Below are positions 23,800 to 33,139 of a DNA stretch of 64,000 bases, piece after piece. The notes beneath the pieces are model-generated. The model ran no database searches and was not told the DNA's origin. It saw only the letters and a list, made by a program, of their open reading frames with translations. Position 1 is the first letter of the stretch. Each line of letters begins with the position of its first letter. Made by a program: the position numbers and the translations under genes. Origin of the DNA: Gaeumannomyces sp. JS-464 (taxonomy: Eukaryota > Ascomycota > Sordariomycetes > Magnaporthales > Magnaporthaceae); the NCBI GenBank assembly GCA_002197995.1, contig NGZR01000002.1, positions 2,914,001-2,978,000 of the forward strand. Reading direction: 5' to 3'.

Positions 23800-24389
23800 A
23801 TGAAACTCGTCAGGTAAAGAAGAGCATCACCGAACGCGTCCCGCATCTTGCCACGGCGTTCTCCCGACGCGCCCATGTTTTTGCTGACAATTCTTCTACC
23901 ACAGGTTCTTGATGAAGTGCGCCAACGAGACGGTGACTATCGAGCTCAAGAATGGTACGGCCGAATACCTCCTCATAGCCATCTTCATCCCGCCCTCACC
24001 GTCTTTCCGCCCGCGTCAAGGGGAGGGTCACTTGAGGGGCACGCTCGACTGACCGAAGTCCGTTCCTTCCCGAACTTATAGGCACAATCGTCCACGGCAC
24101 GATCGCGTCCGTGTCGCCGCAGATGAACACGGCGCTGCGCAACGTCAAGATGACACAGAGGGGCCAGGAACCGATTTCCCTGGACACTATGAACATCCGC
24201 GGAAGCACGATCCGCTACTTTATCCTCCCCGACAGCCTGCCCCTTGATACCCTGCTGGTTGACGACGCCCCGAAGCCCAAAAACAAGGCCCGCAAGGAGC
24301 CCGAGCGCGGCGGGAGGGGAGGCAGGGGAGGCAGGGGCCGCGGTGGCCCCCGCGGTCGCGGCCGTGGTTTCGGCAGGGGAAGGGGTTAG
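23800..24389 (+). CDS. SMD1: Small nuclear ribonucleoprotein Sm D1
   Basis: Core Sm-ring subunit of spliceosomal snRNPs, acting in the nucleus. Three exons join in phase: 23800-23813 (14-nt first exon, ATG AAA CTC GTC AG), 23905-23954 and 24082-24389, giving 123 aa. The Sm1 motif reads [24 protein letters not shown] across two splice junctions. Sm2 includes [22 protein letters not shown]. The C-tail is an Arg-Gly-rich RGG domain, as expected for a D1 protein and a likely arginine-methylation substrate. The extremely short first exon is easily missed by automated annotation. No frameshift is needed. Confidence 0.96.
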
Positions 24390-24908
24390 GCAGGATTACA
24401 TGTGTCGGGGTGTCGCATTTTCGTGGTTTTGCATCTCCCGCTGCCAGTCAACTTTCGGCCGGAAGCCGATGGGTTGGGTGGTTTGCTTTGCTCTGATACC
24501 CTTTTGCATAGGGCGGGAGAGGGGCTGTGTCGAGATCATGTCGGCTGGGGTTCTTGAAAGCCTTGGGATCCGTATCGAGACGCATAGCGCAAACCAAGCG
24601 CGAGCAGTTTCTGGGTATCAAGTGCTGGGGAATGAAGAACTATGAGGCCGGTTCGTCCCCATGTCCAGTCTGTATACCGCAATAATGGTGCAGGACGGCG
24701 ATGGAGAACGTGGATCTACAAGCATCAGAGGCTGAGGCGCTAGATTTGTGTTGATGTTTTAACAAAAGCTCGGCGTCCACGAAATACCACAAACCAAAAT
24801 AGAATGATGATTGGCCCTTGTCGTTGAGTTCATGAAGAGTATGGTATCGATATCTCTGATTCTAGACCCCCAACATCCCACTGCAGCCCGTCCCTCGGGC
24901 GTCTTCCT
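24390..24908. other. Intergenic, convergent SMD1 / MTQ2
   Basis: About 520 bp between two gene ends facing each other. No gene seen; it should hold both 3' UTRs. Confidence 0.55.
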
Positions 24909-25691
24909 CTACCGACCATCACTCGACGCCTCCTCCCTCCATATCCTGATGATCTGGAGCTTCTCCCAACCAGCCTGCTTCCCGCTGTCCCCGGCCTTGA
25001 CGACGCGCCACTCGGGCCCAAAGCCCAGGATCCTGGCCTTAACCTCCTCGGGCCTGTTCTGCTTGCACAGCAGCACGTACGCGCAGCCCCTAGGCGACAG
25101 CACCGCCGGCAGCTCGTCGATCAGCCGGTCCGTCGTCTCCATGCCGTCCCTGCCGCCGGCGTACGACAGCTCGAGCAGGTACGAGTCGCGCGCAAACTCG
25201 TCCACGACCCTCTCCTCCTCCTCCGCCGGCCGGCCCGGCCGCCGCGGCGCCTCGGGCGTCGGCACGTATGGCGGGTTGAAGAGCAGGACGTCGACGGACC
25301 CCGGGCGCAGCGCCGACGCCAGGTCCGCGCGCGCCGAGCCCAGGTACAGGTGCCCCGCGCCGTCGCCTGCTGCTGATGCTGCCGCGGCCAGGCGCACCGT
25401 CTCGGCGGTGGCGGCGCACGCAAAGGCGTTGACGTCGACGCCCGCCGTCAGGACGCACCGCGTGCCCAGGATGCGCCGCGCCTGCGCCGCCACGAAGGCG
25501 ATGACGACGCCCGAGCCCGTGCCGATCTCGACCACGAGCGGCGCCGGCGCGTCGCTGCTGGCGCCGAACCGGGAGGTGAGGAAGTCCGTCTCTGTTGGGG
25601 AGGAGAGCGTGTCGAGGAACAGGAACGAGTCCTCGGCGGGCTCGTAGATGCGCCCGTAGTCGACGTGTGATGTTGATGGGGTTGGAAGCAT
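24909..25691 (-). CDS. MTQ2: eRF1 glutamine N5-methyltransferase (Mtq2 / HEMK2 family)
   Basis: Catalytic subunit of the SAM-dependent enzyme that methylates the GGQ glutamine of translation release factor eRF1, working with Trm112. Single exon of 260 aa. The N-terminus HVDYGRIYEPAEDSFLFLDTL is the family signature. The SAM-binding motif I is EIGTGSG (55-61), and the catalytic NPPY motif is at 139-142, followed by VPTPE. The C-terminus carries CAYVLLCKQNRPEEV and WEKLQIIRIWRE. The size is close to the family norm. It lies head-to-tail with the TPA1-type gene on the same strand, 450 bp downstream of that gene's stop. No frameshift. Confidence 0.95.
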   Translation of the reverse strand: MLPTPSTSHVDYGRIYEPAEDSFLFLDTLSSPTETDFLTSRFGASSDAPAPLVVEIGTGSGVVIAFVAAQARRILGTRCVLTAGVDVNAFACAATAETVRLAAAASAAGDGAGHLYLGSARADLASALRPGSVDVLLFNPPYVPTPEAPRRPGRPAEEEERVVDEFARDSYLLELSYAGGRDGMETTDRLIDELPAVLSPRGCAYVLLCKQNRPEEVKARILGFGPEWRVVKAGDSGKQAGWEKLQIIRIWREEASSDGR

Positions 25692-26142
25692 TTTTTTTGT
25701 CCGCTTCCTGCCAAGTCGATTGTTTTTTTTTCTTTTTCTTCAGGACTGTCTTGTTTCGGAGTGCGGGAGTGTGTGGCTGACTGGGAACAATCGGCGCGAT
25801 GTTCAGTTGATGCCCGACTCTGGATTTTCACAACCAATTCCCCTCAACTGACTAAGACGTCACTTGCGGTAGATGCAAAAGTGAGCGGGTGTGTTGGTAT
25901 AGGAACCGGGGGAGATAATAATAGAAACTGTTCAAGACAAAATTGGACACCGGGTGACGGTAAAAGAAGACGTGTGAGGAAATCGTTGTGGCTAGAGCAA
26001 GCCCTACGCCGTTAGGGTGGCCGTCACGGTTGGACTCTGAATGGAAATGATTAGACATTTATAAACGAAGAATAGTCGCCATAAACAACCGTATTTCACA
26101 TATACCATTCATAACAGCACTATCATGGGCCGACCCAGCCAC
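25692..26142. other. Intergenic between TPA1 and MTQ2
   Basis: About 450 bp holding the MTQ2 promoter and the TPA1 3' end. T-rich just upstream of the MTQ2 start. No gene seen. Confidence 0.5.
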
Positions 26143-28238
26143 CTAGTCCGAATCACTGTCCTCGCTGGGCGAGAAGCCCTTAAACTCCTCTTCTGAGGAG
26201 TCGTCTACGACGCCGACAGCGGGCCCCTCGCCCTCTTCCTCGTCATCATCGTCTTGATCCTCGATGTCAAAGTTGGCCGATATGTCCCACCGGTCGCCCT
26301 TGGCGCTCCTGCTCACGTACTTGACGAAGCGCAGCGTGCCGCTATCGCGCAGCACGATGGTCATTTTGTTCCATGCGGCCGCCTGGAAGAAAAGGATGTT
26401 GTCCTCGTCGGGCGCCCCGGACTTGTACACGGCCGCGTCCTCATCGTTGTCGTTCTCGCCCGCCATGTACACCTCGTGGCCGCCCACGTCCTCGGGCTCT
26501 TCCTCTTCCTTCTTCTCCTTCTCCTTCGCCTTGACCTTTTCGGCAGATTTTCTCTTGGCCTCCTCCTTCCCCTTATCCTTGGACTTGCCGTTTGCCTTAG
26601 CGGTCTTGCTGCTGCTGGCAGCCACTCTCCTATCTTCTTACCGTCATCTTGGGCCTCCTCGTACTCGTCATCGCCCCAGCCAGACGTTGGGGTCAAGCCG
26701 AGGTTCAGCTCCAGACGGCGTCGGCCCTCGTGGCCCATGGCGAGGGTGTAATCCTCTCCTCTTCGGAACCGGCGTGCGAGCGCGGCGTGCGACTTGATGT
26801 TGCATCTAGTCGCCGTCTGCAGCCAGGCGCGGAACTGTCTGCTGGGTAGGAGCGTGTCCAGCAGCTCCCGCAGCGGGGACTCCTCCTCTCCCTTTTTAAT
26901 CTCGCCCGCCTGCATGTAGAGAAAACGGTGCTTATGTGGCGGGCGAGCCACTTTCCACGCAGTTTTGGCCTCAATGTCAGCCGCGCCAGATGGCAGACTT
27001 GCTTTCGCGGCCTCTTGTTTGGTGATGTATTCACGTAGTCTGGCCGCGAACTTTGGATGCAGTAGGTCTGCGAGAGTGACGAAACAGTTCTCCTCAAAGT
27101 GCTCCGACACCTGCTCCAGCGTGTCCGGGGTGAGGTATGTCGGGGCCAAGTACTTTAGCAAGAACTCGAGGTCGGCCTCCTCGAACTCAAGCAGCTCCTG
27201 CGAGTCGCCCTCCTCGACCGGCACGGGCTCGTCGCGGGGCAGGTCATGCTGGTCCGGGTTGCCCTGCAGCTGCATCAGGCCGCTGTTCTTGACCTGGGCC
27301 TCCTCGGCGCCCTTGACGTAGCCCTCCTCGCCGATCTGCGGGATGTGGAACCAGCCGCTGATGGCCATGCGCACGCGACCGCCCTTGCTCGCGAGCTCCT
27401 CCTTGGTGTCTGGGCGGTAGACCTCCTCGACGTCATGGAAGCTCTCGCCCGGCTGCACGGCGAAGAAGCTGAGCTGGTTCCAGGCGGGAGGGATGACCTT
27501 GACGACGTCGGGCTCGACCGTCTTGGCGACGGCTCCGCCCTCGCCCTTGCGCTCGGTGACGGGGAACAGGCGCAGGGCGCCGCCCCACTCGGGCTTCCAG
27601 GGCATGTCCGGGTCGGTCAGGTACAGGATGTAGCTGACGCGGCGGCTGCCGATGACGTCGTCGTGGCACAGCAAGTAGCAGCCCGGGGTGTAGATGTTGA
27701 TGGCCATGTCGGTCTTGCGGCCGCTCAGGGCGCCGCAGCCGGTGATGTGGGAGACGTATGCGCGGAAGGTGTCCGAGTAGATGGCGTCACGGAGGGCCAG
27801 CAGCGACGGCAGCTTGGCCAGAGCGGCATCGTCGAGGCCGTCAAGGTTGGCGAGGTCGCCCGACTGGTGGATCTTGTAGATGTCGGTCTCCTTGGGGGTG
27901 AAGGAGACATTGTCGCGGATCTCGGCGCGCACGGAGCGCAGCAGCTGGTCGTCAACGAGCTCGTGGATCACGCTGTGCTTGTACGGCGTCGAGGATCGGT
28001 ACTGGCTGGCGTACTTGTCCCGGACGCTCTTGTCGAATAGCCCCTTGCGGAACCTCTGCTTGGCCTCATCTTCAGTGAGCTCTGCAAGAAGGGGCAGGTT
28101 GAGCGCCGTCAGTCGCGATCCACTGGAGCCAGCCTTTTCGCCGCCGCGGCTGTCCTATCGAGCTTAGCACCAACCTGTCTTGGTCTTCTTCTTTAGGGGC
28201 TTTTTAGCCCGCCCTTGAGTCTCGGCTTTTCTCTTCAT
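26143..28238 (-). CDS. TPA1: Prolyl 3(,4)-hydroxylase Tpa1/Ofd1 (one indel)
   Basis: 2-oxoglutarate/Fe(II) dioxygenase that hydroxylates ribosomal protein uS12 and, in yeasts, links oxygen sensing to translation termination and Sre1 stability. Exon 1 (28238-28175) encodes a basic N-terminus MKRKAETQGRAKK; an intron joins to ELTEDEAKQRFRKGLF at 28081. Iron ligands are visible as H-D-D within CYLLCHDDVIG (about residues 160-162) and a distal His in ESFHDVEEV (about 235). The 2-oxoglutarate Arg is likely in RVRMAISGWFH (about 257). The second, degenerate double-stranded beta-helix domain and an acidic C-terminus (EEEFKGFSPSEDSDSD) follow a Lys/Glu-rich linker. One missing base near 26630 must be restored to join GDDEYEEAQDDGKKIGE to AASSSKTAKANGK. 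The corrected length of about 667 aa is close to yeast Tpa1 (644). Confidence 0.92.
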
Positions 28239-29745
28239 GTTAGCTTTCCAATTGAGGGGTCTCTGATATCCCTGGGGGCTATTGCAGGCTGTTGCGCAGG
28301 GTCTTGTCGTCGCTGTGTAGTGAGGCGGGCGGACTTTTTTATATGGGCAAGGGTTTTCCCCACAACAGGTCCAAAGATCGGCCGATAAAAAAAAAGTTAA
28401 TGGAAATCGCGTCACTTTTTTTCCCCCACTTCAAAATGTAAAAATCCTTTCTAGCGCAACCCAAGCAGCCGCATATCAGACCACCCGGCGACAATATGGT
28501 CCAACCAGGAGCGGTCAGCGATAATTCTGGATGGGCGACGGAGCACTGCTCGCATCGTCAAAGTGTGGCATCCAAGTGGCACGAAGTCGCGCGCGGCTGC
28601 ATGATGGGGTCGAGACTGCGCCCAAGGACAAGGATTTGCCGAGTATTGCGTGCTAGTGGCCACCACAGAGCGCATCGCGGCACCCCATTGGCACAGCAGC
28701 ATGCCGCGCCTAGTGCTCTATTTCATGCCGCAAACCATCGCTGATGTCGCGCATGAGCAGACAAGCGCCAGAACCATTGTCAGGGAAGATGCATGTCTCT
28801 TGCGATCTCACGGCCTGCTTCGGGTTTGGTAACCCTAATGCGGGAAGCGCGCAAGGTCGTGCTGTTTTATCAGTTTCTCCTTGGCGCCACGGCCAACAGC
28901 CAACCGGACTTTTTTTTTTTTCCATGCTCGTCACAGCTGCTGGACCGGACATCCAGTGGGAGTGAGTGGAGGGATGATATACGGCGTTTATGCGATATCA
29001 TCCCCGGACTCCCGGCAGTAAACCTTCTGCATTGGTTGGCCTGCAGGCGCCAAATCAAACGAGCAGGATAGGTACCTCTAGGCATCGTGCGGCAGCACCC
29101 CAGAGAGTTTGTCAGTAATCTCTCAAATTTTCCTCTCAGCTTCCTGTTCGTTCTCCCTACTACTACTCATATTTCTTTCCCGTTTCCTATTTCTTTGTCC
29201 TTCCGAATATTCATTTCCTTTCCTTTTGATGGAAACCGTTATGGCCATCGAAGGTTAAAGCCATTCTTGTTTGCCGGTAGCAAGTTTCGAATCGACAAGC
29301 TACCTATTAAGGGGGATGGGCATTATAGATACGTTTCTGTCAAAAACATTTGGCGTTCTGTTTAAGCCAGCTGTTCGCAACAGCCCGGGTTACCTCAGGA
29401 CGGCATCCGCCTGCATGGCGCCCCTAAGCTACCCCGGACCTGCTCATTAGGCAATCAGCCGAAATCATCCCTAGCTGCGACGGGAGCGGGGAGGAGCGGG
29501 GCCGATGACATCGGGGAGCGGATGCGGAGCGGACTTGCATGTATCAGTCAGTCGAACATCACCTCCACTACCTCGTTACCAGATCCAGATACTCTTCCCT
29601 TAAGTACCAGCGTATCAAAGCCTCATAAAACTAGCGACGCTGTTCAATACATCCTTCCATCTTAGACTTGAACCCACTTCTAGCCACGACTGCTCTCACT
29701 CGAACTATCCCGCCAGGCGTGTCAGACACCAAAAACTGCAACACG
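28239..29745. promoter_or_regulatory. Divergent intergenic region, TPA1 / class-V aminotransferase
   Basis: About 1.5 kb. An AT- and pyrimidine-rich block spans about 29100-29350. A G-rich block at 29480-29532 contains four GAGCGG copies around a CCG-N7-CGG palindrome. No supported ORF. Confidence 0.5.
29502..29514. promoter_or_regulatory. CCG-N7-CGG palindrome with flanking GAGCGG repeats
   Basis: CCGATGACATCGG is a perfect inverted repeat of CCGATG/CATCGG around a single A. GAGCGG hexamers occur at 29484, 29494, 29516 and 29527. The site is about 230 bp upstream of the aminotransferase ATG. CGG half-sites in inverted orientation are a common Zn2Cys6 recognition layout. The binding factor is unknown. 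Confidence 0.4.
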
Positions 29746-31240
29746 ATGGCTGCCGGGGCACAACTCGATATAACCCAAGTGCGGGGTAGTTTCCCGGCCC
29801 TGGCTGGAGATCAAGTCTTCTTCGACAATGCTGGCGGTAGCCAGACTCTAGGAACTGTCATAGACTCGTATGTTATGGGCTAGCCCTTGATAGTATAGAG
29901 GATGTCCTGGGTATTGTGCTGCCCGCTCACTAACGCGTCTCAGAATTCGTGACTATCTTACCAACACGAACGTCCAATTAGGGGCATCGTATGCCACCGG
30001 CCTAAAATCAACGGCCAGGTATAGCGAAGGATACAAGGCAGCGGCCAAGTACATCAATGCATCTACCGACGAGATAGGTATGTCGTGTTGGCTCGTTGGG
30101 TCGGGTTGGGCTGCGTCTTGATAATGCACAAACACTTGAAGTTCTGACCGGAGTTGACTCGGCCATTTTACCCCTGAAAACCCAGTGCCCGGCTCATCAA
30201 CCACCCAGCTCTTCCGCAACGTGTCGTACGCGCTCACGTTCAACGAGGGCGACGAGATCGTCGTCTCCAAGCTCGACCACGAGGCCAACATTGCGCCCTG
30301 GGTCGCCCTCGCGGAACGGCAGAAGCTCGTGCTGAAGTGGTGGTCTCCACCCGCCGGGACCTCGCCTCGCCTCGAGGCCAGGGACCTGGACGCGCTGCTC
30401 TCCGACAAGACCAGGCTGGTCACGCTGACGCACGCGAGCAACATTCTGGGCACGATCCACGACGTCAAGGTCATCTCGGCCGCGGTTCGCGCGCGGTGCC
30501 CAGACGCGCTCGTCTGCGTCGACGCCGTGGCGTACGCGCCCCATCGCCGGGTCGACATGAAGGACCTCGGGGTCGATTTCTACGCCTTCTCTTGGTACAA
30601 GGTCTACGGCCCGCACATCTCGATGCTCTATGCCTCGGAAAAGGCAAAGACACAGCTGCAGTCTCTGGGCCACTTCTTCAACGCCCACAACACGCTAGAA
30701 GACAAACTGGGCCTGGCGGGCGCGAGCTACGAGCTCGTGGCTGCGATCCCGGCCGTCGTCTCGTACCTTGACGGCCAGGCTGCCGCAGCTATCGAGGCCC
30801 ACGAGGCCAGGCTGTCCGAGACGCTGCTGCGCTACCTTACCGGCCGCAGCGGCGCCGATGTGACTATATATGGAGAGGAGACCGCCGATGCCGCTGTTCG
30901 CGTTCCCACTATCGCTTTCACGGTAAGGGGGTGGTTGTCTCGTGACCTGGTTGAGGCGGTCGAGAAGGCGACGAGGTTTGGCTTCAGGTGGGGGAGCTTC
31001 TACTCAGTTCGCTTGGTCCAGGAGCAGCTTGGCCTACCCAGCTCTGACGGAGTTGTAAGGGTTAGCATGGTTCATTATAACACCGGTATGTGCGATTTGA
31101 AACCAACCTGTCTGCATCTTCCCCTTACTTCTTCGTGCATTTTATCAAGAATCTTTTGAATCGTAGCTAACGATCGATCAGTGGATGAGGTCGAGGCTTT
31201 TGCCAAAGCCTTGGATGAAGCATTAAACTCCAGGACATGA
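29746..31240 (+). CDS. Class-V aminotransferase / cysteine desulfurase-like PLP enzyme
   Basis: Fold-type I PLP enzyme of the aminotransferase class-V group (cysteine desulfurase/selenocysteine lyase-like); substrate unknown. Four exons join in phase: 29746-29867, 29944-30077, 30186-31085 and 31182-31240, giving 404 aa. Landmarks are RGSFPALAGDQVFFDNAGGSQ at the N-terminus, LTHASNILGTIHDV, DAVAYAPHRRVDMKDLGVDF, and SWYKVYGPH with the predicted Schiff-base Lys at about 224. The C-terminal domain includes RFGFRWGSFYSVRL. No frameshift, which sets it apart from the broken PLP enzyme at 6-7.5 kb. I find no iron-sulfur scaffold partner nearby, so a catabolic or secondary role is as likely as sulfur transfer. 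The start follows the first in-frame ATG. Confidence 0.86.
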
Positions 31241-31445
31241 AAGTAAGTTGATATAGTGGCAAACGGAGAAAAATATCGCGGAATATAGTTCCTCGTCATA
31301 TCTGAATTGTAATTCCTCATAATCTGTCCAAGGTCTACACTGTAAGCGGCGTAGTCACCTGGCTGTAACTGACGACGACGCTTCGCTAAAAGACAACACC
31401 GCCAGACCCGGTACCTTGCTATAAACCACAAACAACCCGTAATAC

Positions 31446-32770
31446 TTAGCTCCCCTGGACCTTGAAAGTCCTTCCGCTCGCAGTCTTGCGCTCCTTCTCT
31501 TCGCTGTCGGGGCGAGCCCGTCGGAGGACTGCATGGAGACGAATCAGTGATGCTGATACACAACCGCAACGGAAACTGTATGTTTGCCTACCTTGGAGGA
31601 AGTCTGCCGTTCGCCGTCTCATTCTGGAGTGGATATAGGCCTATAATGAGGTTAGCTTTGCTTTGGCGTGCGTCACGAGAACTAGGCTGCATTCGGCTAA
31701 CCTTGGATGCCTTGATGTGGTAGTGGAAGTAGTCGCGGAACGTCTGGATATGCGAGATAACATCTGGCATGCGTTGGGGCGTCAAATGTCTCGGGAAAAG
31801 CACTGCATCGCAGGAACAGCGATGTCAGCAGTCAAATTCTCCATGCAGATGACAAGAAACACACTGACCAAATGTCACATAGCCGATCTCCCGTTCCCAG
31901 AGTCCCTCACGCCGGGGACACCCTGCAGCTCGAGGGGCGGGTCGTTGCGGAAAAGGACCTGGGGCGCGTTCTGGATGGCGCGGCGGCGGGCGTCGACGAA
32001 CTCCTGGATGAAGACCTTTCCGTAGATGCGGTCCGTCTCCTCGCGGAAAATGGTGCTGAAGATGACAGTGACGCGGTCGTGGCTGGCCTTGACGTAGATG
32101 GCCTCCTCCTCGCGGTAGTGGATGGCCATGATCTCGCCGCCCTCGCGCACGCCCTGCGGCGCCTCCTCCGACGTGTACTTGGATGCGGCCTCCTTGAGCT
32201 TGTAGTGCTCCTCGTATGCGTGCTCGAACGGTGCCGCCATGGCGTTGCGCTTCAGGAGGGCGATCTTTTTGACCAGCTCGTCGCGTGCCTCTGCGGTGTG
32301 GTGGCTCGCGAGCCCTGTGTTAGGTAGAACAGATGCATGGGTGCGGTGACGGCGGAGTGTTGTGTCTCGGTAACTAACCCTGTTCGGCGGGCAGGTTCTC
32401 GAGGTCGACCATGACGGAAAAGTCGTAGCCCGGCTCCGGGGGCGCGACATATTGGCCATACTCGCGGTTCAGGACCTGCTCGGCGCCATACTGCACGAGG
32501 TCCTTCCAGCACCTTATTTGGAGGGACACGAGGATCTTGGTCTTAGACTCGGGGGTGGAGATGTGGAAGATGACGCCGTCGAAATCGGAGACGGTCTGGT
32601 CGATCGAGACGGGCTGTGCTCTGGAGAGACAGGCAATTTGTTAGGCTTGCACGTAATCCCCTGTCGTCAAGGCCATGAGTTCTCGAAATCTTATCTGGAG
32701 ACACTTACCCAGAGAACCGCTCGGTCAAGACCGACTGGATCAGCACGTTCTGGTAGTCCAGGAGAAGCAT
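31446..32770 (-). CDS. ARC35: Arp2/3 complex subunit 2 (p34-Arc; yeast Arc35)
   Basis: Structural subunit of the actin-nucleating Arp2/3 complex, found at cortical actin patches. Six exons: 32770-32709, 32620-32379, 32314-31869, 31802-31702, 31640-31592 and 31528-31446. The product begins MLLLDYQNVLIQSVLTERFS and has VSIDQTVSDFDGVIFHIST, YVAPPEPGYDFSVMVDLENLP, EAIYVKASHDRVTVIFST and VLFPRHLTPQRM, all characteristic of p34. It ends HSRMRRRTADFLQVLRRARPDSE. The splice phases close only if one base is restored in exon 3 near 31890, where GNG and EIGYVTF fall in different frames across a run of G. The gene is divergent from DIP2 with about 370 bp between starts. Confidence 0.93.
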
Positions 32771-33139
32771 GGTGGCGGATGGCCGGCAGGCGGTATGTCG
32801 GGTCTGGTGCTGATTCTGTCCTTGATGGGTGCGCCTTGTCCTATTCACCAGCTCACGGCCATGGTGGGGTTGTCGGTCTGCTTGGCTGCTGGGGCCGACA
32901 TCATCAGCCTGCTCAATTGACCCACCCCTTTTCAGCCACGACGCCGAGCTGTAGATGGTCCAAGCGCCCTGTCTCTCCGCCAGCGGGCATGCGGGCGGGC
33001 GGGCGACCCAATTCGCGGCTTATCTTATCGGCTCAAGAAAAAAAAAAGTTCCTGATGCGCGGCGCATCGCGGCTGTGCGTCGCGAAAAGTTGAGTTGACT
33101 TGACAGAGCGGCCAGGATTGTGGGCGCAAGGCAGCAAAG
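32771..33139. promoter_or_regulatory. Divergent promoter region, ARC35 / DIP2
   Basis: About 370 bp separating two divergent starts, so the promoters probably overlap. Contains an A-rich run near 33040. No gene. Confidence 0.5.
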
